A stretch of DNA of 14,501 nucleotides. It comes from Burkholderiaceae bacterium (GTDB lineage Bacteria > Pseudomonadota > Gammaproteobacteria > Burkholderiales > Burkholderiaceae_C). The stretch is taken from positions 1 through 14,501 of the forward strand of contig JAOTTZ010000014.1 of the NCBI GenBank assembly GCA_029864165.1, written 5' to 3'. Each line of letters starts with the position of its first letter. The first letter of the stretch is position 1. The position numbers and the translations under genes were made by a program. The notes under the pieces were generated by a model. It was not told where the DNA came from. It was given only the letters and a program-made list of their open reading frames with translations, and made no database searches. Below, one piece after another: positions 7,312 through 14,060 of the stretch.

Positions 7312-7336
7312 ATATCAGTTACTCGTTAAGTAACTG
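7295..7336. repeat. Two adjacent perfect hairpins at the DUF2141/IS junction
   Basis: GCCAAG-ACAG-CTTGGC (7295-7310) is a 6-bp stem with a 4-base loop. CAGTTAC-TCGTTAA-GTAACTG (7316-7336) is a 7-bp stem with a 7-base loop. The first covers the start of the truncated DUF2141 frame; the second, with the AT-rich sequence up to about 7362, is probably the IS end region. A third dyad, GTTAAGT/ACTTAAC (7325-7331 with 7356-7362), overlaps the transposase stop codon. Confidence 0.6.
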
Positions 7337-8330
7337 TCAAATAATTACTTTTACAACTTAACACGGAGTTTTCTGGGTTGCTTGCTGACCCGACCGACTC
7401 CGGTCGGAATGATTGCGTCGTTCCATTCACCATGAAACTCGTCGGGAATCAGGTGCAGGAAGGCCATCATGGCGGCGTCGACTTTGATCCCTGTCGGGTA
7501 CCCATCGGTGTCGAGCGCTGCACGCACTCGCAGTCCCTTTGTGGTGGTCGTGCTTGCAATCAGATTCACCACGACCTCCAGGCTCTCGAGCGGCCGTCCG
7601 CGCCAGTTGCGGGTGATGTGGCAGAAAATTCGGTGCTCGATCTTGTTCCACTTGCTGGTGCCCGGCGGGAAGTGGCAGACACCGATCTTCAGGCCCGTGA
7701 CATCGGCCAGGCGCTGCAGGGCCACTTTCCACAACCGCGTGCGCGATCCGTTGCTGCCGCCGCCGTCTGCGGTGATGAGCAGATCGCGTGCCTCGGGATA
7801 GGTCTTGCGGCCCATCTGGCGCCACCAGCAGTAGATCGATTCGACAGCGAACTCGGGTGTGTCGTGATCGATTCCGACACTGACCCAACCGGTATTGGCA
7901 CCGAGGTCGTACACGCCGTAGGGAATCGCCTTGCCCAGCTCATCATCCTGGAAGTCGTGCACTCGCACGGCCGGCGGCTGGCCCTGGGGGTGCCACTCAC
8001 GCCCAGCATTCTTGAAGTCCCCCACCAGCTCCTTCATCTTGGTGTCCACCGAGATCACGGGCTGAGCGCGTTGCTGGAACTCCTTGGCGCGCCGCGCGAT
8101 GTGCTCGAACTGCGTGTTGCGATCCGGGTGCTCAGAGCCCTCGCGCGTCTTGCGGTTGGCTTGAAGGCTGCAGCCCAGGCTTTGCAGCACCTCGCTGACA
8201 GTCTGATGGCTCACCGCGTGAGCCTGGCGCGTCAACTCGGCGGCCAACGTGCGCACGCTCTTGCAGGTCGAGCGCAACGGCGACATCGGATGATCTCGAT
8301 CAGGGTCCGACGACAATGCCACCTGCGCCG
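7312..8330 (-). mobile_element. ISAzo13-family insertion sequence, one end deleted
   Basis: Contains a transposase gene lacking its first ~100 codons plus a short AT-rich downstream end. The 3' edge lies somewhere in 7312-7345, where DUF2141 similarity stops and AT-rich, dyad-rich sequence begins. The 5' edge lies near 8310-8330, where transposase similarity gives way to phosphoketolase. No matching terminal inverted repeats or target duplication can be shown, since the upstream end is gone. Confidence 0.7.
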
Positions 8331-8349
8331 AAACCAAGGTAAGCTGCAT
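7351..8349 (-). pseudogene. ISAzo13-family DDE transposase, N-terminally truncated
   Basis: The frame of 332 codons covers the catalytic part of an ISAzo13-type (Rhodopirellula-type) transposase. Seen: MSPLRSTCKS near residue 22; GCSLQANRKTREGSEHPDR at about 59-77; VISVDTK with D102; NAGREWHPQGQP; YGVYDLGANTGWVSVGIDHDT; LLITADGGGSNGSR with D195; CHFPPGTSKWNKIEHRIF with E238; and EFHGEWN near 304-310. The DDE triad is present. Intact members carry about 100 more N-terminal residues with a helix-turn-helix DNA-binding region, which is absent: upstream of about residue 10 the frame runs into phosphoketolase sequence read backwards. The ATG at 8349 has no clear Shine-Dalgarno. Without the DNA-binding region it should be unable to transpose alone. 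Confidence 0.85.
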
Positions 8350-8616
8350 GTGTACGGGTACACGGAGTAAGGCACGACCACCACGCCCTTGGCAACTGCA
8401 ATGCTCAACGATCTTGATCGCTTCCTCCTGGTGGCCGACGTGATCGACCGCGTGACCTCATGGGGCCATCGGGCGGTGCACCTCAAGCAGGCCCTCCGCA
8501 ACAAGTGCGTCGAGTACCGCGGGTACATCGAGCGGTATGGTCAGGACATGCAAGAGACCCGCGCACAGCGGTGGCGTAACGAACCCACGCCGGGAACACC
8601 GGACAGGCAGACATGA
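8326..8616 (+). pseudogene. Phosphoketolase (Xfp), C-terminal fragment with in-frame stop
   Basis: The plus strand encodes the last ~90 residues of xylulose-5-phosphate/fructose-6-phosphate phosphoketolase, a thiamine-diphosphate enzyme of about 790-800 aa. Seen: GKLHVYGYTE, a TAA stop at 8368-8370, then GTTTTPLATAMLNDLDRF, LLVADVIDRV, a helix with LKQALRNK, and YIERYGQDMQETRAQRW, matching the enzyme's usual ending (LHVRGYKEEGTTTTPF, LNDLDRFHLV, IRDWRW). The TAA sits where the family has Glu, consistent with GAA to TAA. The other ~90% of the gene is missing; it stops at the IS remnant. The frame runs a little past the usual C-terminus and ends in a TGA overlapping the ATG of mrpE. Confidence 0.85.
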
Positions 8617-9164
8617 AAACCCCGGTTGCACAGTCCGTTCTCGGGATGCTGCTTGTGCGCACGGCGCTGCTCGCAACTCTGTGGTGGGCACTGGCTGGCG
8701 GGACGGCGTGGGCATTCGGCGCGCCGGTTGTCCTGCTCGCCCTGGGCAGCAGTTTCGTTCTGCAACCGACGCGGCGTGCGCGGCTCAGGCCGCTTGCGCT
8801 CGTGGGCTTTGCCGGGTTCTTCGTGCGCCGATCCCTGCGTGCAGGCATCGATGTGGCATGGCGCGCGCTCTCACCGCACCTGCCGCTGGTGCCGGCGACG
8901 ATCGAATACCACCTGCGCCTGCCATCGGGTCCGTCGCAGGTGTTTCTGGCCAATACCCTGAGCCTGCTGCCGGGAACGCTCAGCGTCGACCTGCGCGGTG
9001 ACGCGCTGGAGGTCCATGTGCTCGATGAGCGTTTGCCGATCGAGCAGGAACTGAGCGCCGCCGAGGCACGCGTCGCGGCGCTGTTCGGCCAGGCCCTGAA
9101 TGACCTGCCAGCGGCCACAGCAACGGCAGAAACTCGTGGTACTACGACCGCTCATCGCGACTGA
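8613..9164 (+). CDS. mrpE: Mrp-type antiporter subunit E (MrpE/MnhE)
   Basis: A 183-residue membrane protein of the MnhE family, first gene of the antiporter operon. Seen: two N-terminal hydrophobic segments (residues about 15-50), a basic loop, then FAGFFVRRSLRAGIDVAWRAL and the soluble family core VPATIEYHL, SQVFLANTLSLLPGTLSVDL and LEVHVLDE, characteristic of MrpE. The tail (Ala/Thr-rich, ending TTTAHRD) is longer than usual and probably disordered. In Mrp and MBH complexes this subunit is an accessory membrane part near the E-F-G sector. The ATG overlaps the TGA of the phosphoketolase fragment, and no strong Shine-Dalgarno is present, so how translation starts is unclear. The operon promoter must lie within or upstream of the debris, and I could not identify it. 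Confidence 0.9.
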   Translation: MKTPVAQSVLGMLLVRTALLATLWWALAGGTAWAFGAPVVLLALGSSFVLQPTRRARLRPLALVGFAGFFVRRSLRAGIDVAWRALSPHLPLVPATIEYHLRLPSGPSQVFLANTLSLLPGTLSVDLRGDALEVHVLDERLPIEQELSAAEARVAALFGQALNDLPAATATAETRGTTTAHRD

Positions 9165-9183
9165 ACTCGACACAGAGGTAGTG

Positions 9184-9459
9184 ATGGAAAGGCTCTATCT
9201 GGCTCTCGCGGCGTTCCTGCTGCTGAACATCGCCGTGGGCTTGATTCGCATCCTGCGCGGTCCGACTGCGGCCGACCGCATGGTGGCGGCGCAGCTGTTC
9301 GGCACCACCGGCGTGGCCGTGCTGCTGCTGCTGGCACAAGCGCAGGCCATGCCGGCACTGCGCGACGTGGCCTTGGTGTTCGCAGCGCTGGCGGTGCTGG
9401 CGACCGTGGCGTTCGTCAAGCGCGTGGCCAGCCGCGCCGACGAGGGCGAATCGCCGTGA
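9184..9459 (+). CDS. mrpF: Mrp-type antiporter subunit F (MrpF/MnhF)
   Basis: A 91-residue protein with three hydrophobic segments, the usual size of MrpF. Seen: LIRILRGPTAADRMVAAQLFG after the first helix, and RDVALVFAALAVLATVAFVKR in the last, both family hallmarks. I chose the ATG at 9184 over the GTG at 9181 because AGAGG at 9174-9178 sits at proper distance from it. The gene follows mrpE by 19 bp. The long open frame upstream to 9100 only overlaps the end of mrpE in another frame. Confidence 0.92.
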   Translation: MERLYLALAAFLLLNIAVGLIRILRGPTAADRMVAAQLFGTTGVAVLLLLAQAQAMPALRDVALVFAALAVLATVAFVKRVASRADEGESP

Positions 9460-9514
9460 GCTTGCCGGCCCGCCCGAAGCGCCACACCACAGTGCGCAGC
9501 ACGGAGGTTGTCTG

Positions 9515-9832
9515 ATGAACGTGCGCGATCTTCTGAGCGTGATGCTGCTCAGCGCCGGCGCTTTCTTCTTTCTCGCCGGCACGGTCGGTCTGCTGCGTTT
9601 CCCGGACGTGTACACCCGCCAGCACGCGCTGACCAAGGTGGATAACCTCGGGCTCGGATTCGTGGTCCTGGCGCTCGTGCTGCAGGCGAATTCGGCCGCC
9701 GAAGCCCTCAAACTCGCGCTGATCTGGGGGCTGGCGCTCGCGGCGAGCGCCACGATCAGCTACCTGATCGCCCACAGCGCGTTCGAGAACGACGTGCCCC
9801 CGTGGCAGCGCACGCCCCGGGGGCCACAGTGA
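9515..9832 (+). CDS. mrpG: Mrp-type antiporter subunit G (MrpG/MnhG)
   Basis: A 105-residue protein with three hydrophobic segments. Seen: LLRFPDVYTRQHALTKVDNL, matching the MnhG signature (LRLPD.Y.RLHA.TK.DTLG), and a final helix with ASATISYLIAHSA. The Shine-Dalgarno ACGGAGG at 9501-9507 is the best in the operon. The 55-bp gap to mrpF is the longest inside the operon and seems to hold nothing. Its stop overlaps the next start as GTGA. Confidence 0.93.
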   Translation: MNVRDLLSVMLLSAGAFFFLAGTVGLLRFPDVYTRQHALTKVDNLGLGFVVLALVLQANSAAEALKLALIWGLALAASATISYLIAHSAFENDVPPWQRTPRGPQ

Positions 9833-10098
9833 TCCTCGCGTCCTGGCTGCTCGACGCGCTGCTCGCTGCGCTGCTCCTCTGGCTGGCCTGGCGCCTGCTG
9901 GCCAGCCCCGACCTCTTCAAGGCGGTGGTGCTGTTCATCGTCTTCGGCCTGCTGATGGCGCTGGCCTGGGCACGACTGGCGGCGCCTGACCTGGCGCTGG
10001 CCGAGGCGGCGATCGGTGCCGGGCTCACCGGCGCGCTGCTGCTCGATGCCGTCGGCCACTTGCAACGCGGCCGACGGCACCCCGGGGACGCGCCGTGA
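9829..10098 (+). CDS. MbhD-like antiporter subunit (MrpA C-terminal module as a separate protein)
   Basis: An 89-residue, three-helix protein matching the MbhD/DUF4040 pattern: DLFKAVVLFIVFGLLMALAWARL then APDLALAEAAIGAGLTGALLL. In Bacillus-type Mrp this module is part of the C-terminal extension of the long MrpA; in archaeal MBH it is the separate protein MbhD, and that arrangement is seen here. The acidic residue in ALAEAAIGAG is the conserved one proposed to take part in ion transfer. I prefer the GTG at 9829, overlapping the mrpG stop (GTGA) behind a G-rich stretch, to the GTG at 9802, whose extra nine residues are not family-like. Confidence 0.85.
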   Translation: MILASWLLDALLAALLLWLAWRLLASPDLFKAVVLFIVFGLLMALAWARLAAPDLALAEAAIGAGLTGALLLDAVGHLQRGRRHPGDAP

Positions 10099-10787
10099 CC
10101 GCGCCCGCGCTGCGAACTTCCGCGCTGCTTCGGATCGTGACGCGGGTGGCCGTGACGTTGCTCGCTGTAGCGCTTGCCACGGCGATGCTCGATCTGCCCT
10201 CACCGACAACAAGCCTCGCCCAGATTGTCCAGCAGCATCTGGGCGACAGCGGTGTGCGCCATCCGGTCACGGCAGTGCTGCTCAACTTCCGCGCTTACGA
10301 CACGCTGCTCGAGATCGCCGTGCTGCTGCTCGCGGTGCTTGGGGGGCTGGCGCTGCGCCTGGCGGCCGGCGATAGCCCAATGCCGGCCGCAGCGAGCGCG
10401 AGTCCGGTGCTCGCCGGGCTGGTCCATCTGCTTGTGCCATTGATAGTGCTGCTCGCGGGCTACTTGCTGTGGGCCGGCGCGCACCGCCCGGGCGGTGCGT
10501 TCCAGGCCGGCGCAGTGCTGGCCGCCGCCGGCGTGCTGCTGCGGCTTGCCGGACGGTGGACGCCGCTGCTGCCACCGTCTGCGCTGGCGCGTGGGGGTCT
10601 GCTGATCGGTTTCATTGTGTTCCTGACCGTTGCGCTCAGCGCGTTGCTGACCGGCGGGGTGCTGCTCGAATACCCACGCACGTGGGCCAGCGAGCTGATT
10701 CTGCTGATCGAAGCGGTGCTCTCGGTCTCGATCGGGCTGATGTTGCTCAGCCTCTTCAGCGGTGCGACCACACCGGGCCGCCGATGA
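10095..10787 (+). CDS. mrpB: MbhE-MnhB fusion subunit (MrpB-type)
   Basis: A 230-residue membrane protein with two family modules. Residues about 1-100 resemble MbhE, the end of MrpA: a first helix, then VRHPVTAVLLNFRAYDTLLEIAVLLLA. Residues about 105-225 are an MnhB/MrpB domain: LVPLIVLLAGYLLWAGAHRPGG, AFQAGAVLAAAGVLLRLAG, and two further helices. The GTG start overlaps the previous stop by 4 bp, and its own TGA overlaps the next ATG. MrpB alone is about 140 aa, so the extra length is accounted for by the fused MbhE part. Together with the preceding gene it supplies the membrane part otherwise found in the C-terminus of MrpA. Confidence 0.87.
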   Translation: MTAPALRTSALLRIVTRVAVTLLAVALATAMLDLPSPTTSLAQIVQQHLGDSGVRHPVTAVLLNFRAYDTLLEIAVLLLAVLGGLALRLAAGDSPMPAAASASPVLAGLVHLLVPLIVLLAGYLLWAGAHRPGGAFQAGAVLAAAGVLLRLAGRWTPLLPPSALARGGLLIGFIVFLTVALSALLTGGVLLEYPRTWASELILLIEAVLSVSIGLMLLSLFSGATTPGRR

Positions 10788-11080
10788 GCGGCGGGCTCTT
10801 GTACGCGTTCACCGGCGCCTCGCTCGTCGCGCTCGGCCTTTATGCGCTCATCGTGTATGCGCATCTGCTGCGCAAGATTCTTGCCTTCAACGTCATGGGC
10901 AGCGGTGTGTTCCTGGTCCTCGTCGGGCTCGCGCAGCGCGCGGGTGCCGCCGACCCGGTGCCGCAGGCCATGGTGCTCACCGGCATCGTCGTGGCGGTGA
11001 GCGCGACGGCGCTCGCGCTCGCGCTGATGCGCCGGCTCTTCACAGACTCGGGCGCAACCACGCTCGACGAGACGGACTGA
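10784..11080 (+). CDS. mrpC: Mrp-type antiporter subunit C (MrpC/MnhC, NuoK-like)
   Basis: A 98-residue, three-helix protein of the NuoK/MnhC family. Seen: GLYALIVYAHLLRKILAFNVMG in the first half and DPVPQAMVLTGIVVAVS followed by ATALALALMRRL, the family's most conserved segment. Start overlaps the mrpB stop as ATGA. The same frame is open upstream to 10469, but that part is only an alternative frame of mrpB. The TGA is followed with no gap by the ATG of the first large subunit. Confidence 0.93.
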   Translation: MSGGLLYAFTGASLVALGLYALIVYAHLLRKILAFNVMGSGVFLVLVGLAQRAGAADPVPQAMVLTGIVVAVSATALALALMRRLFTDSGATTLDETD

Positions 11081-12544
11081 ATGGCCGGCATGCAGGCGTT
11101 CGTCGGCGTCGATACCTTGCCCTGGCTGATTGCGCTGCCATTGATTTTCGCGAGTGCCTCCTTCCTGCTTGGCCCGCGCGCGGCGCGCGCCATTGCGCCA
11201 GCGGGGCTGGTGATCGGGCTGCTCGCTGCCGTGGTGCTGGCCTGGCAGGTGGCGGCCGGTGGCTCGCAGCGCCAGGCGCTCGGCGGGTGGGCGCCGCCCC
11301 TGGGCATCGAGCTCTACGCCGACGGCCTGACTGCATTGATGTTGCTCATGACCGCGGTGGTGGTGTTGCCCGTCGGCCTGTACGCGCGCGTCTATTTTGA
11401 ACGCCAACCGGGCGTTGCGGGTTTCTGGCCGTTGACCTGGTTTCTGATCGGGGCGATGAATGCGCTGTATCTCTCGGCCGACATCTTCAACCTCTACGTC
11501 ACACTCGAGTTGCTCGGGCTCGCGGCCGTGGGGCTGATCATCCTGACCGGCGGCGTGCAGACCATCGCCGCAGGCATGCGCTACCTGCTTGCGGCGCTCG
11601 CGGGTTCGCTGCTTTACCTGCTGGGTGTGGCGCTGCTCTACGGCGCGCACGGTACGCTGGCGATCGCGCTGCTCGCGCCGCTGCTCGCGCCCGCGCCCTA
11701 CGCGGGGCTCGCGGCCGCGCTGATGGTCGTGGGGCTGCTCGTCAAGAGCGCGCTGTTCCCGCTGCATTTCTGGCTGCCGCCGGCACACGGCGGCGCGGCC
11801 GCGCCGGTGAGCGCGCTGCTCTCGGCGCTGGTCATCAAGGCGTCGTTCTATCTGTTGCTGCGCCTATGGCTCGATCTGTTCGGCACGATCAGCACCGCAG
11901 CGGCCGGCCAACTGTTGGGTTGGCTGGGCGCGGCGGCGATCCTGTGGGGCTCGGTACTTGCGCTGCGCCAGGAAAAACTCAAGATGCTGGTCGCCTACTC
12001 GACGGTCGCGCAGATCGGCTACCTTTTCCTGCTCTTCCCACTCGTGACCCACACAGGCGCCGGAGCGGCGACCAGCGCGCTCGCCGGCGGCGTGATGCAG
12101 GCGCTTTCGCACGCCGCAGCGAAGAGCGCGATGTTCCTCGCCGTTGGCAACATGATCCTGTCGTCGGCACGCGACGACATCGCAAGCATCGACGGCCTCA
12201 GCGCACGCCATCCGACCAGCCTTTTCGCCTTCGCCATGGCCGGCGTATCGCTCATGGGCCTGCCGCCGTCGGGCGGCTTCGTCGCCAAATGGCTGCTGCT
12301 CCAGGCCGCGCTCGTGGCCGGGCAGTGGTGGTGGATCGGGGTCATCATCGGCGGCGGACTGCTGACCGCGGCCTATGTGTTGCAAGTGCTGCGCTGCGCC
12401 TTCATGCCTGCCCCGCGCGGCAAGATCTTCCAGCCCGTCCCGCGCACGCTTGAGTTCAGCGCGCTGGCCCTTGCTGTCGTGTCGTTGGCGCTCGGTTTCG
12501 TCGCCACCGGGCCGCTGGCGCTGCTCACCGGACATAGATCATGA
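11081..12544 (+). CDS. mrpD: MrpD-type proton-translocating subunit, copy 1
   Basis: A 487-residue polytopic protein of the NuoL/NuoM/NuoN-MrpD family, with about 14 hydrophobic segments. Seen, with key residues: TM5 glutamate E143 in YVTLELLGLAAVG; TM7 lysine K222 in LLVKSALFPLHFWLPPAHGGA; TM8 lysine K253 in ALVIKASFYLLLR; YSTVAQIGYL; K348 in HAAAKSAMFLAVGN; and GLPPSGGFVAKW. The full proton-channel set is present. It begins directly after the mrpC stop (an alternative start is the ATG at 11090) and overlaps the next gene as ATGA. By position right after mrpC, it is the counterpart of MrpD and MbhH. Confidence 0.92.
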   Translation: MAGMQAFVGVDTLPWLIALPLIFASASFLLGPRAARAIAPAGLVIGLLAAVVLAWQVAAGGSQRQALGGWAPPLGIELYADGLTALMLLMTAVVVLPVGLYARVYFERQPGVAGFWPLTWFLIGAMNALYLSADIFNLYVTLELLGLAAVGLIILTGGVQTIAAGMRYLLAALAGSLLYLLGVALLYGAHGTLAIALLAPLLAPAPYAGLAAALMVVGLLVKSALFPLHFWLPPAHGGAAAPVSALLSALVIKASFYLLLRLWLDLFGTISTAAAGQLLGWLGAAAILWGSVLALRQEKLKMLVAYSTVAQIGYLFLLFPLVTHTGAGAATSALAGGVMQALSHAAAKSAMFLAVGNMILSSARDDIASIDGLSARHPTSLFAFAMAGVSLMGLPPSGGFVAKWLLLQAALVAGQWWWIGVIIGGGLLTAAYVLQVLRCAFMPAPRGKIFQPVPRTLEFSALALAVVSLALGFVATGPLALLTGHRS

Positions 12545-14037
12545 GCTTGAGCGAGGCCTTCCCGCTGCTGGTGCTGGCGGTCTCGCTCGGCACCGGCGTC
12601 GTGATTTTCTTCCTGGCCGAGCGACGCCATCGCCTGCGCAGTGCGCTCAACCTCGGTGGCGCGACCCTCAAGCTAGTGCTGGTCGGCGTCATGCTCTGGG
12701 GTGTCTTTGGGCAGCAGCACTACGAGACGCGCTACGAGTTGCTGCCTGGGATCGACTTCGCGCTGCGCGCCGACGCGCTGGGAATGCTGTTCATCACGCT
12801 CTCGGCCGTGCTGTGGCTGCTCACCACCCTCTACGCCATCGGCTATCTGGAGGGCTCACCGCACCGCTCGCGCTTCTTCGGCTTCTTCAGCCTGTGCATC
12901 ACCGCCACCACGGGCATCGCGCTGGCCGGCAACCTGCTCACGTTCTTTCTCTTCTACGAACTGCTGACCCTCTCGACCTATCCGCTGGTGGTGCACCGCG
13001 GCACCGACAAGGCCCTGCATGCCGGCAAGATCTACCTCGCCTACACACAGGCCGGCGGCGCGGTGCTGCTGGTCGGTATCGCCTGGCTCTACTCGCTGGC
13101 AGGCAACGTCGAGTTCACACAGGGCGGCGTGCTCTCCCAATTCCCGCCCGGGCACCACGCCGCGCTCGCCACGATCTTCGTGCTGCTCATCGCGGGTCTG
13201 GGGGTCAAGGCGGCTCTCGTGCCGCTTCACGGCTGGCTTCCGGCGGCGATGGCAGCGCCGGCGCCGGTCTCTGCGTTGCTGCATGCGGTCGCCGTGGTCA
13301 AGGCCGGCGCGTTCGGCATCGTGCGGGTCGTGTACAACGTCTATGGCATCGAGTTCGCTGCCGACCTCGGGCTGCTCGTGCCGCTGGCCATCGTCGCTTG
13401 CGTCACCATTCTCTACGGTTCGTTGCGCGCGCTGGTGCAGGATGACCTGAAGAAACGCCTTGCGTTCTCAACCGTGAGCCAAGTGTCCTACATCATTGTG
13501 GGGGTGGCCGTTTTCGGGCCGATCGGCACGATCGGGGGCCTGGTGCATCTCGTGCACCAGGGGATCATGAAGGTCACCCTGTTCTTCTGCGCCGGCAACC
13601 TCGCCGAGACCCTTGGCGTCCACCACGTCAGCGAGATGAACGGCGTCGGCCGGCGCATGCCATGGACCATGGCGGCGTTCACGGTCGCGGCCTTTGGCTT
13701 GATCGGCGTGCCGCCGATGGCGGGCTTTATCAGCAAGTGGTATCTCGGCCTCGGCGCGCTGGCGGCGCACATGCCCTGGGTGTTGGGCGTGCTGGTGGCG
13801 AGCAGCCTGCTCAACGCCGCCTACCTGCTGCCTATCCTGCACGCCGCTTGGTTCAAACCCCAGGAAGGCCCATGGCCGGTCGAAACGCCCCGCGGGCGCT
13901 TCGAGACCGACTGGCGGCTGCTCGGGCCGCCGCTGGTGACGGCGCTGCTCACGGTGGGCGCCGGGCTGCTCGCCGCCATGCCGTTCAGCCCTCTCGACTG
14001 GGCGAAGTTGATCGCCGCGCGGGAGTACTTGAGATGA
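12541..14037 (+). CDS. MrpD/NuoM-type proton-translocating subunit, copy 2
   Basis: A 498-residue paralogue of the preceding protein, closer in texture to NuoM/MnhD. Seen: YAIGYLEGSPHRSRFFGFF; TM5 glutamate E140 in FFLFYELLTLSTYPLVVH; K223 in GLGVKAALVPLHGWLPAAM; K254 in AVAVVKAGAFGIVR; DDLKKRLAFSTVSQVSYI; K344 in HQGIMKVTLFFCAGN; and GVPPMAGFISKWYL. All the residues of the proton path are in place. The sequence clearly differs from copy 1, so this is an old duplication and not an assembly repeat. The start overlaps copy 1 by 4 bp. The stop overlaps the ATG of an 8-codon mini-ORF leading to copy 3. Confidence 0.92.
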   Translation: MSLSEAFPLLVLAVSLGTGVVIFFLAERRHRLRSALNLGGATLKLVLVGVMLWGVFGQQHYETRYELLPGIDFALRADALGMLFITLSAVLWLLTTLYAIGYLEGSPHRSRFFGFFSLCITATTGIALAGNLLTFFLFYELLTLSTYPLVVHRGTDKALHAGKIYLAYTQAGGAVLLVGIAWLYSLAGNVEFTQGGVLSQFPPGHHAALATIFVLLIAGLGVKAALVPLHGWLPAAMAAPAPVSALLHAVAVVKAGAFGIVRVVYNVYGIEFAADLGLLVPLAIVACVTILYGSLRALVQDDLKKRLAFSTVSQVSYIIVGVAVFGPIGTIGGLVHLVHQGIMKVTLFFCAGNLAETLGVHHVSEMNGVGRRMPWTMAAFTVAAFGLIGVPPMAGFISKWYLGLGALAAHMPWVLGVLVASSLLNAAYLLPILHAAWFKPQEGPWPVETPRGRFETDWRLLGPPLVTALLTVGAGLLAAMPFSPLDWAKLIAAREYLR

Positions 14038-14060
14038 GCGCCGCACGGGGGCTCCAATGA
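14034..14060 (+). other. 8-codon mini-ORF linking two large antiporter genes
   Basis: The ATG at 14034 overlaps the TGA of the copy 2 gene, reads MSAARGLQ, and ends in a TGA (14058-14060) that itself overlaps the ATG of copy 3. Two ATGA junctions back to back could pass ribosomes from one gene to the next through an eight-residue peptide. It may be chance in dense GC-rich sequence; no peptide function is implied. Confidence 0.4.

Noticed and set aside
7378..8370. Plus-strand open frame of 330 codons
   Set aside because: Mostly antisense to the transposase. Only its last ~15 codons (ending HVYGYTE) are meaningful, as the upstream piece of the phosphoketolase fragment.
10460..11788. Minus-strand open frame of 442 codons opposite mrpB-mrpC-mrpD
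   Set aside because: It lies antisense to three well-supported genes, is rich in Arg/Gln/His/Glu as expected for antisense reading of GC-rich membrane genes, and has no recognisable domain.
12375..13445. Plus-strand open frame of 356 codons overlapping copies 1 and 2
   Set aside because: Another frame of two clear antiporter genes; Arg/Ala-rich low-complexity composition and no family pattern.
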